Translations under genes and position numbers: made by a program
NCBI GenBank assembly: GCA_018402095.1
Contig: JAGYJO010000102.1
Location: forward strand, 1-5,293
DNA: 5,293 bases
Source: a bacterium
GTDB taxonomy: Bacteria; Margulisbacteria; Marinamargulisbacteria; SXXA01
Reading direction: 5' to 3'
The notes under the pieces: generated by a model
Told to the model about the DNA's origin: nothing
The model's database searches: none
Seen by the model: only the letters and a program-made list of their open reading frames with translations
Part shown: positions 1 to 5,293 of the stretch, one piece after another
Position numbering within the stretch: the stretch's first letter is position 1
How the letters are laid out: the number at the start of each line of letters is the position of its first letter

Positions 1-2
1 TG

Positions 3-218
3 ATTTATTTGGGCGTGTCTGTGCTGAGTGTCTTGGTGGCTTTTTTTCGCGCAGATATGTTTTTTTCAGGTTCTTTGCTTTTGTCGTTGGCTTCTGGTGC
101 TGTTATTGTTCCGGCCTTTTTTTTTACTTTAGGGCTTTTGATTGCAATGGCGTATAACGCTTATGCCTTTTTAACGGGTGGTATACTCATGGAAGTGAAT
201 GCACAATGGAATCCATGA
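3..218 (+). CDS. C-terminal fragment of a polytopic membrane protein (5' end outside window)
   Basis: The frame is open from the left edge to TGA at 216-218. A TTG at position 9 could formally start it, but there is no stop upstream in frame and no ribosome site in view, so this is more likely the tail of a longer gene. About 71 residues are visible and they are strongly hydrophobic: a short segment (GVSVLSVLVAFF), a charged break (RAD), then a long hydrophobic stretch, consistent with two or three membrane helices, and a short polar tail ending in NAQWNP. No family motif is recognisable, so no function is assigned. The stop lies inside the start region of the acyl-CoA synthetase, which implies co-transcription and probably coupled translation, and hints at a lipid-related role by association only. 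A run of nine T at 117-125 is read through in frame. Confidence 0.6.
   Translation: MYLGVSVLSVLVAFFRADMFFSGSLLLSLASGAVIVPAFFFTLGLLIAMAYNAYAFLTGGILMEVNAQWNP
191..195 (+). promoter_or_regulatory. Weak ribosome binding site for the acyl-CoA synthetase
   Basis: GGAAG lies 10 nt before the ATG at 206, inside the end of the upstream membrane-protein gene. It favours ATG 206 over the alternative ATG at 215, whose only nearby purine match (TGGA) is 4 nt away. The ATG at 215 forms an ATGA overlap with the upstream stop, the classic coupling geometry, so the start is not settled. Confidence 0.35.
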
Positions 219-1870
219 AAAATTTGGTGCATTTGCTTTTGCACCAACTCTCACTACGTGGTGAGCGTACAGGTTTTTATATCAAGGAAAATGGGGCTTA
301 CCGGGGGCTTACTTTTCTAGATGCTTTTCAACGCGTTCAGTCTTTGGCTTTGGGCCTATCTAAACTAGGGGTAGTTGCTGGTGATAAAGTGGCCCTTATT
401 AGTCATAACCGTTTTGAATGGGCCGTTTCTGATTTGGCTATTTTGTCGCTTGGTGCGATTAATGTGCCTATTTATGCCACGCTTACCGCTTCTGAAATCG
501 CGTATATGCTCAAAGATTCAGATGCCAAGGTTGTGATCGTAGAGACGTCCGATCAGCTACATAAAATTGTAAAACACAAGCAAGCCTGTCCGGGTTTAAA
601 AGAAATTGTTTTGATCGACGCTACGGGTACTAACAACGCAGAAGAAGCCGCTGTTTCTTTTTACAATGATTTGATGACAAGCGGCGCTTTGGCAACGGAT
701 CCAGAGCGCGAGGCCCATTTGGATGGTATTGATCGTATTTCTCACGAAACTATTGCGAGTATTGTCTATACGTCTGGTACGACGGGCAACCCTAAGGGGG
801 TTGTGTTGACTCACGGGAATTTTTTGGCAGATGTTCGTGATATTTTGGCCGTTATTCCTTTGAGCTCTGAAGATGTTGTTCTGTCATTTTTGCCGCTATC
901 GCATGTGTTTGAACGTACAGCTGGTTATTATACCCTTTTGGCTATTGGCGGTACGATTTATTATGCTGAGAGTATTGATACTGTTCGAGATGATATTGGA
1001 CTGGCAAAACCGACAGCCATGATCAGTGTTCCGAGGTTGTATGAGAAAATGCAGGCCGGAATTTTGGATAGTTTGACCGGTATTAAAAAAAACTTGTTTT
1101 TTTGGGCTTTGAAAGTGGGGCAGCAGTGGCATAATGCCTTGACCCGACATGGGACGGTTCCTTTTATGTTGCGTCTCAAACATTATGTGGCGTATCGCTT
1201 GGTTTACCACAAAATCAAACAACGTATGGGTGGTCGTTTACGGTTTTTTGTTTCTGGTGGCGCCCCTTTGTCCAAGGATTTGGGTCGTTTTTTCTCGCAT
1301 CTTGGGATTTTGATTATAGAGGGTTATGGTCTGACAGAAACTTCGCCGGTCATAGCGTGTAACCGCGTTAATGCTTATAAATTTGGAACCGTTGGGAAAG
1401 CCTTGCCGAGTTTGGATGTGCGTTTGGCGGAGGATGGTGAGCTGATTGTCAAAGGTGCGACGGTTATGAAGGGCTATCATAACCTGCCGGAAGAAACCGC
1501 ACAGGTGATCGATGATAATGGCTTTTTTCATACGGGTGATATTGCGGAAATAGATGCCGAAGGGTTTATTCGCATTGTGGATCGCAAGAAAGAAATTATT
1601 GTTCTTTCAAATGGTAAAAAAGTACCGCCGCAGATGGTTGAGCTTCGTTTGACATCCAGTAAATTTATTTCTCAGGCTGTGGTGGTTGGCGAAAACCATA
1701 ACTATCTTACGGCATTGTTGGTGCCTGATTTTATCAAATTAAACAAATGGGCACGTGCACGAAATATTAGTACAGATGATGTGGAAACCCTTTTGGCACA
1801 CAAAGAGGTTCAGTCTTTTTATTATGCTGTGATCAAGCATTGGCTGAATTGGCAAACTTTGAACAAGTGA
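206..1870 (+). CDS. Long-chain fatty-acid--CoA ligase (AMP-forming), C-terminus frameshifted
   Basis: This enzyme activates fatty acids to acyl-CoA through an acyl-adenylate, supplying the beta-oxidation genes downstream. Visible motifs: the phosphate-binding loop YTSGTTGNPKG at residues 188-198, LPLSHVFERTAGYY typical of the FAA1-like (COG1022) branch, YGLTET at 374-379, TGD at 443-445, and the hinge DRKKE (from residue 459) followed by NGKKVPPQ. The family-like sequence is continuous to about residue 544 (VIKH, ending at 1840). After that the frame gives WLNWQTLNK and a stop, which does not resemble the family. The true C-terminus continues in other frames to about 2046 (next entry). Repair gives about 614 residues, the usual family size, against 554 as read. 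Start 206 is used; 215 is an alternative. No symbol is given because E. coli FadD belongs to a different branch. The adenylation core is intact; the C-terminal lid is damaged as read. Confidence 0.93.
   Translation: MESMKNLVHLLLHQLSLRGERTGFYIKENGAYRGLTFLDAFQRVQSLALGLSKLGVVAGDKVALISHNRFEWAVSDLAILSLGAINVPIYATLTASEIAYMLKDSDAKVVIVETSDQLHKIVKHKQACPGLKEIVLIDATGTNNAEEAAVSFYNDLMTSGALATDPEREAHLDGIDRISHETIASIVYTSGTTGNPKGVVLTHGNFLADVRDILAVIPLSSEDVVLSFLPLSHVFERTAGYYTLLAIGGTIYYAESIDTVRDDIGLAKPTAMISVPRLYEKMQAGILDSLTGIKKNLFFWALKVGQQWHNALTRHGTVPFMLRLKHYVAYRLVYHKIKQRMGGRLRFFVSGGAPLSKDLGRFFSHLGILIIEGYGLTETSPVIACNRVNAYKFGTVGKALPSLDVRLAEDGELIVKGATVMKGYHNLPEETAQVIDDNGFFHTGDIAEIDAEGFIRIVDRKKEIIVLSNGKKVPPQMVELRLTSSKFISQAVVVGENHNYLTALLVPDFIKLNKWARARNISTDDVETLLAHKEVQSFYYAVIKHWLNWQTLNK
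224..247 (+). repeat. Perfect 8-bp inverted repeat at the start of the acyl-CoA synthetase gene
   Basis: TTGGTGCA at 224-231 and TGCACCAA at 240-247 are exact reverse complements separated by 8 nt (232-239, TTTGCTTT). In RNA this could form an 8-bp hairpin just inside the coding region, near the ribosome footprint. It encodes part of the leucine- and histidine-rich N-terminus. It does not match the FadR or PsrA operator patterns I know. A repeat this size is expected about once by chance in a window this long, so function is unproven. Confidence 0.4.
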
Positions 1871-2046
1871 AAAAGTTTTATTGTTACCTCAGGAATTTTC
1901 GCGGGGTGGGGGATGACGCCTTCTCTGAAATTGAGACGAAGATTATTTATAAAAAATATGCGTCAGAAATAGAACTCTGTATGAGAGCGGTTATGCAGGT
2001 CTCGTCAGAACCAGATACGACACTATTTACAGATGTGGATAACTAG
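1840..2046 (+). pseudogene. Frameshifted C-terminal segment of the acyl-CoA ligase
   Basis: This stretch holds the missing end of the ligase, split over frames. LAELANFEQVKKFY reads from 1840; LPQEFS reads in a second frame at 1884-1901; MTPSLKLRR reads in a third from 1913; KIIYKKYASEIE reads from 1939 back in the first. Joined, these give the usual family ending (FEQVKKF, LPxEFS, TPSLK, IYKKY). Each of the four switches is explained by one missing base: near 1840 (CATTTG read as CATTG), near 1882 (TATTTG read as TATTG), in the G-rich stretch 1902-1912, and near 1939 (CGAAAG read as CGAAG). It is not a separate gene, although an ATG-initiated frame from 1840 to 2046 exists. The stop is TAG 2044-2046, or TAA 2040-2042 if a fifth base is missing near 1976. 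Confidence 0.85.
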
Positions 2047-2050
2047 GAGG
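2045..2050 (+). promoter_or_regulatory. Strong ribosome binding site for the thiolase
   Basis: AGGAGG, a full Shine-Dalgarno match, overlaps the ligase stop codon TAG (2044-2046) and sits 9 nt before the ATG at 2060. It fixes the thiolase start at 2060 rather than at the internal GTG codons at 2155 or 2394, which lack such a site. Confidence 0.85.
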
Positions 2051-2059
2051 CGGCCTGTT

Positions 2060-2423
2060 ATGAAAGAAAGAATTGCAATTGTCGATGGTGTCAGACCCCA
2101 TTTATACAGCGGTGGGGCTCTAAATATTACAGCGGATGATTTAGAACGCTTCCTGTGAAGGAGCTCTTGTTTCGTTTGAACTGGAATCCAGCGGACATAG
2201 ATGAAGTCATTATCGGCAATGTGGCACAGCCTGCGGAATGCGGCAAATTCCCGCGTGTTATTGCCTTGAAAGCGGGTATTCCCAAGCAGTGCCTGCGTAT
2301 ACGGTGCATAGAAATTGTGCCTCTGGTATGGAATCTGTGACGACGGCGGCGAATAAGATTTTGGCTGGCAGAAGCTGACGTGATTTTAGCGGAGTGGTAC
2401 AGAGTCGATGTCGAATATCCCCC
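2060..2423 (+). pseudogene. fadI: Frameshifted N-terminal part of the FadI-type thiolase
   Basis: From ATG 2060, with the AGGAGG site upstream, the frame gives MKERIAIVDGVR and then leaves the family pattern, stopping at TGA 2156-2158. Stepping frames recovers the rest: TPFIQ (2098-2109, with one base restored for T), GGAL...ITADDL (2111-2143), PVKELLFRLNWNPADIDE from 2152, and PAYTVHRNCASGMESV from 2292. The cysteine codon in HRNCASG, 2316-2318, is the expected acyl-accepting nucleophile. Then ADVIL (about 2374-2388), GGTESMSNIP (about 2396-2422) and LLYNAEA from 2424, where the clean frame begins. As written this part cannot be made as one protein with the downstream half, so a complete thiolase is not encoded unless the indels are sequence errors. 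With seven inferred corrections the whole gene becomes 428 residues, a normal FadI length. Confidence 0.85.
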
Positions 2424-3344
2424 TTGCTGTACAACGCTGAGGCAACGCGCTGGTTTGAGTTGTTGTCTCGTGCCAAAAAACCAATGGATAAACTTAAGCT
2501 TTTGATGCGCTTGCCTTTGAAAGCTTTTTTGACGCCGGTAATTGGTGTCATGGAAGGTTTGACAGACCCGACCTGTGGACTGATTATGGGATTGACGGCG
2601 GAAAACATTGCACGTGAATTTCGCATCAACCGTGAGGCTCAGGATCAATATGCATTGGACAGTCACTTGAAAGCAGTTGCTGCTAAAGAGGTGTTACGCG
2701 ATGAAATTGTGCCTGTCGTTTACCCTTCTGAGTCCGGCGACAAGCTATTGAGTGAGGATGATGGTCCTCGTGGGTCCCAATCCTTGGAAGCGCTTGGGAA
2801 ACTCAAACCTTATTTTGACAGGAAAAATGGTACGGTTACGGTTGGCAATGCATGCCCGCTGACAGATGGTGCCGCGGCTGTTCTTTTGATGACTGAGAGT
2901 CGTGCAAAGTCTTTGGGCTTACCTGTTTTGGGGTATCTTCGGGACTATGCCTATGCAGGCTTGGACCCTGAACGTATGGGCTTGGGGCCTGTCTATGCGT
3001 CTTCTGTGGTATTGCGTAAGTCGGGTTTGACTATGGCTGACATTGAGTTGATTGAAATGAATGAAGCCTTTTCGGCGCAGATTTTGGCCAATATGGCGGC
3101 CTTTGCATCCCCAGAGTTTGGTCGTCAGCATTTGGGTCTGGATGGCGCGTTGGGTGAAATAGACCCGACTATTTTAAACGTGAATGGTGGCGCTGTTGCT
3201 TTGGGTCACCCTGTGGGTGTCTCTGGAACCCGTTTGATCATTACATTGCTCAAAGAATTGCGTCGCAGAGGAAAACAACGTGGGTTGGCTACTTTGTGTA
3301 TTGGTGGTGGTCAGGGTGCGTCTCTTATTTTGGAGGTCAACTAA
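2394..3344 (+). CDS. fadI: Acetyl-CoA C-acyltransferase (3-ketoacyl-CoA thiolase, FadI/trifunctional-beta type), main intact part
   Basis: Thiolases cleave 3-ketoacyl-CoA with CoA to acetyl-CoA and a shortened acyl-CoA, the last step of each beta-oxidation cycle; FadI pairs with FadJ. The open frame formally begins at GTG 2394, but authentic family sequence starts only at LLYNAEA (2424), and the true start is 2060. Visible: a hydrophobic, proline-containing segment around 2494-2560 where FadI/trifunctional-beta proteins have a membrane-associating loop; FDRKNGTVTVGNACPLTDGA; NEAF at 3060-3071; GGAVALGHPVGVSG with the catalytic histidine codon at 3207-3209; and CIGGGQGA with the second catalytic cysteine codon at 3297-3299. 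The nucleophile cysteine is not in this part. The gene ends in TAATG, sharing one base with fadJ. The fadI call rests on pairing with fadJ and overall resemblance; a generic thiolase name is also acceptable. Confidence 0.9.
   Translation: MVQSRCRISPLLYNAEATRWFELLSRAKKPMDKLKLLMRLPLKAFLTPVIGVMEGLTDPTCGLIMGLTAENIAREFRINREAQDQYALDSHLKAVAAKEVLRDEIVPVVYPSESGDKLLSEDDGPRGSQSLEALGKLKPYFDRKNGTVTVGNACPLTDGAAAVLLMTESRAKSLGLPVLGYLRDYAYAGLDPERMGLGPVYASSVVLRKSGLTMADIELIEMNEAFSAQILANMAAFASPEFGRQHLGLDGALGEIDPTILNVNGGAVALGHPVGVSGTRLIITLLKELRRRGKQRGLATLCIGGGQGASLILEVN
3332..3336 (+). promoter_or_regulatory. Ribosome binding site for fadJ
   Basis: GGAGG lies inside the last codons of the thiolase, 7 nt before ATG 3344. 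With the TAATG junction it supports coupled translation of the two subunits and fixes the fadJ start. Confidence 0.8.
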
Positions 3345-5293
3345 TGTCGTGGTTTTTTGAGAAAAAGGGATCCGTTGGGGTTCTTACCTTCGATCTAGTA
3401 GGGGAAAAAGTAAACAAATTAACGACGCCAGTGATGGCCTCTTTCGTAGAGGCTATTGAGTCTGCGGCCCAAATATCGGGCCTTTCTGCGCTTGTGATTC
3501 GTAGTGGGAAACCGGATATTTTTATTGCGGGTGCAGATATTCAGGAGATTGCAGGTATTAATACGGTTGCTGATGCCCGTGAAAAAGCGGTTGCAGGACA
3601 GACTGTTTTGAATAAACTGAGTAAGCTTAATATCCCTACAATTGCGGCTATTCACGGTGCTTGTTTGGGTGGGGGCTTGGAGTTGGCTTTGGCCTGTGAC
3701 TTTCGCGTAGTCTCTGATCATCCGAAAACTATTCTTGGCCTTCCTGAGGTGAACTTGGGCATTATTCCCGGATTTGGTGGGACGCAAAGACTGCCCCGAC
3801 TTATTGGCATCTCAGCAGCATTACCTATGATCGTGAGTGGTAAGGCTGTGGATGGTCGCAAAGCTGAAAAACTAGGCTTGGCTGATCGTGTTGTCTCGTC
3901 CGCTTTTTTTGATGAAGAAGTGTTGGCCTTTGTTTCGGATGCGATATCTCGCGCGAAACGTATTAAACGTGCCCGACGTGATCGTCGTTCTATGACGACT
4001 TTGTTTTTGGATAGTTCGCCGATTGGGGTTTGGTTGGTGTCTGTGATGGCCAAACGTCAGGTGATGGCTGCGACAAAAGGTCATTATCCGGCGCCATTGC
4101 ATGCGATTAAAGCGGTTCGTTATGGTGTGTTACGTTCACTGAGCGCGGGGCTCAAGCGTGAGGCTGATTTGTTTTCTGTCTTGGCCCCTACGTCGGTATG
4201 CAAAAATTTGATTTCTTTGTTTTTCATCCAAGAAGCGTTGAAAAAAGACTCTCAATCAGACCTGGGAGATGCCCGTTCTATTCGCTTCTCTGTGGAAACG
4301 ATGGGGGTTCTTGGTGCTGGCTTGATGGGTGGCGGAATTGCTTGGTTGGCTAGCGCGCAAGGTATTTCTGTCCGAATGAAAGACCTCCAGTGGTCTGCTA
4401 TCTCCAAAGGCTATGCGGCGGCATTGAAAGTGTATCAACGTCTGAAAAAAATCCGTAAGATCAAGGCACATGAGGTGGTCATGGGGATGCAGCGTATTTC
4501 TGGGACTTTGGATTACTCTGGATTTAAGCGTGCGGATGTGGTGATTGAAGCGGTTATCGAAGATATGGCCATCAAGAAAAAAGTCTTCTCAGAACTCGAA
4601 AAAGAAGTACGGGTGGATACGATTATCGCGTCGAATACATCGGCTCTCTCAATTACGGAAATGGCGTCAGCCTTAGAGAATCCGAATCGTTTTATTGGCA
4701 TGCACTTCTTTAGTCCTGTGAATAGAATGCCCTTGATCGAAGTTATTCCTGGTGCAAAGACTTCTCCAGAAACGGTAGCGGCTACTGTTTCGTTGTCCAA
4801 AACATTGCGAAAAACACCTATTGTTGTTCAAAACTGTCCTGGTTTTTTGGTGAATCGTATCTTGATTCCCTATGTTAATGAAGCCATTCACTTGTTAGAA
4901 GATGGTGCGGATATTGCGAATGTGGATGCTTTAATTGAAGCTTTTGGGATGCCTTTGGGCCCATTGGCTTTGGCGGATGAGGTTGGTTTGGATGTGGGCT
5001 ATAAAGTCGCGAAACACTTGGAATCTGGTTATCCAGATAGAATGAAAGTCGCCTCTAGCTTTGAGACCATTCATCAAAAAAAGGAGTTGTCTGGCAAAAA
5101 GAGTGGCCGTGGTTTTTATGTGCATACAGGCAAGAAAAAAGTAAATGATGCTATTTATGGGTTGATTAATCGACGTCAGAAAAAGATGGCTTCGGCTGAA
5201 ATTGTGGATCGTTTGATACTGATTATGGTCAATGAAGCGGCCCGTTGTTATGACGAAAAAATAGTGGCTTCGGCAGACTACTTGGATATGGCA
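3344..5293 (+). CDS. fadJ: FadJ-type fatty oxidation complex alpha subunit (enoyl-CoA hydratase/3-hydroxyacyl-CoA dehydrogenase), 3' end outside window
   Basis: This bifunctional enzyme hydrates trans-2-enoyl-CoA and oxidises the 3-hydroxyacyl-CoA with NAD+. The frame is open for 650 codons to the window edge; E. coli FadJ has about 714, so roughly 65-70 residues are missing. Crotonase domain, about 1-190: oxyanion motif FIAGADI at 60-66, HGACLGGGLE with catalytic Glu113, GLPEVNLGIIPGFGGTQRLP with Glu135; the 22-residue Glu spacing matches E. coli FadJ. Linker, about 190-318, with a basic run at 205-215 followed by a hydrophobic helix. NAD-binding domain: GAGLMGGGI at 324-332, VIEAVIED at 400-407, SNTSALSI, and the dehydrogenase dyad His454 (GMHFFSPV) with Glu466, 12 apart as in the family. 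C-terminal domain: NCPGFLVNR at 497-505, PLGPLALADEVG, KSGRGFY at 586-592. No frameshift is seen. A hydratase epimerase activity cannot be judged from sequence. Confidence 0.95.
   Translation, partial: MSWFFEKKGSVGVLTFDLVGEKVNKLTTPVMASFVEAIESAAQISGLSALVIRSGKPDIFIAGADIQEIAGINTVADAREKAVAGQTVLNKLSKLNIPTIAAIHGACLGGGLELALACDFRVVSDHPKTILGLPEVNLGIIPGFGGTQRLPRLIGISAALPMIVSGKAVDGRKAEKLGLADRVVSSAFFDEEVLAFVSDAISRAKRIKRARRDRRSMTTLFLDSSPIGVWLVSVMAKRQVMAATKGHYPAPLHAIKAVRYGVLRSLSAGLKREADLFSVLAPTSVCKNLISLFFIQEALKKDSQSDLGDARSIRFSVETMGVLGAGLMGGGIAWLASAQGISVRMKDLQWSAISKGYAAALKVYQRLKKIRKIKAHEVVMGMQRISGTLDYSGFKRADVVIEAVIEDMAIKKKVFSELEKEVRVDTIIASNTSALSITEMASALENPNRFIGMHFFSPVNRMPLIEVIPGAKTSPETVAATVSLSKTLRKTPIVVQNCPGFLVNRILIPYVNEAIHLLEDGADIANVDALIEAFGMPLGPLALADEVGLDVGYKVAKHLESGYPDRMKVASSFETIHQKKELSGKKSGRGFYVHTGKKKVNDAIYGLINRRQKKMASAEIVDRLILIMVNEAARCYDEKIVASADYLDMA

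Larger units (their letters stand above)
1840..2423. other. Dense cluster of small indels across two adjacent genes
   Basis: Following the protein families frame by frame gives these events: -1 near 1840, 1882, 1902-1912 and 1939 (ligase); -1 near 2096, -2 (or +1) near 2110, -1 near 2149, -1 near 2290, +1 near 2371, +1 near 2393 and +1 in a C5 run at 2419-2423 (thiolase). A divergent patch at 2240-2256 may hide compensating errors. The correction makes the thiolase exactly 429 codons including the stop, a good internal check. Flanking coding sequence is clean, including A8 at 1085-1092, T7 at 1097-1103 and T9 at 117-125. The pattern suggests a locally poor consensus rather than ordinary gene decay, but the sequence alone cannot prove which. 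Confidence 0.85.

Noticed and set aside
117..125. Nine-T run as a terminator tail or frameshift error
   Set aside because: It is inside an open hydrophobic coding frame, no GC-rich hairpin precedes it, and the frame stays open on both sides to a sensible stop.
896..1222. Reverse-strand frames within the ligase gene
   Set aside because: They lie opposite conserved ligase sequence and show no family features or ribosome sites. The same applies to the reverse frames at 596-814 and 1238-1531.
2047..2059. Terminator or promoter between ligase and thiolase
   Set aside because: The gap is 13 nt and is taken up by the ribosome binding site and spacer, leaving no room for either.
2155..2340. Separate small gene starting at GTG 2155
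   Set aside because: Its residues are an internal piece of the thiolase N-terminal domain, and the end of the frame is out-of-frame noise. There is no ribosome site.
1840..2423. Programmed ribosomal frameshifting in the ligase or thiolase
   Set aside because: Ten or so shifts in both directions within 580 bp, without a slippery heptamer and stimulatory structure at each, cannot be programmed recoding.
2127..2666. 179-codon reverse-strand frame, the longest antisense one
   Set aside because: It lies opposite recognisable thiolase sequence, resembles no family, and has a low-complexity composition typical of an antisense shadow.
3419..5125. Series of reverse-strand frames opposite fadJ
   Set aside because: All overlap well-conserved fadJ domains on the + strand and look like codon-bias shadows.

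Overview
The window is a compact same-strand (+) gene cluster for fatty-acid activation and beta-oxidation. In order it holds the C-terminal end of a polytopic membrane protein (cut by the left edge), an AMP-forming long-chain acyl-CoA synthetase, a FadI/trifunctional-beta-type thiolase, and a FadJ-type multifunctional enoyl-CoA hydratase/3-hydroxyacyl-CoA dehydrogenase (cut by the right edge). Gene junctions are a 13-nt overlap (or 4-nt ATGA overlap, depending on start), a 13-nt gap carrying AGGAGG, and a 1-nt TAATG overlap. No terminator or internal promoter is visible, so the genes look like one operon with coupled translation. There is no RNA gene, mobile element or CRISPR array, and no stretch above 300 bases without a gene.

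Functionally, the synthetase makes acyl-CoA from free fatty acids, FadJ hydrates and oxidises the enoyl-CoA, and the thiolase cleaves the 3-ketoacyl-CoA to acetyl-CoA. The thiolase-then-FadJ order matches the E. coli fadIJ arrangement. The acyl-CoA dehydrogenase (FadE) needed for the first oxidation step is not in the window.

The most notable feature is a cluster of at least ten one- or two-base indels confined to about 1840-2423. It breaks the C-terminus of the synthetase and the N-terminus of the thiolase, including the segment with the thiolase nucleophile cysteine. Outside it, about 1630 bp before and 2870 bp after read cleanly, even through runs of 7-9 identical bases. Inside it, stepping between frames restores family-like protein almost continuously. 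This favours a local sequence-quality defect or a very recent event over old decay. Repairing the inferred indels gives about 614 codons for the synthetase and 428 for the thiolase, both normal for the families.

The organism is a bacterium, probably Gram-negative, with moderate GC, a strong T+G excess on this strand and a marked preference for TTG leucine codons (about 36 TTG to 6 CTG in fadJ by hand count). The FadI/FadJ resemblance is compatible with a gammaproteobacterium, but the sequence alone does not fix the lineage. I found no undescribed biological system here; the gene content is ordinary beta-oxidation.
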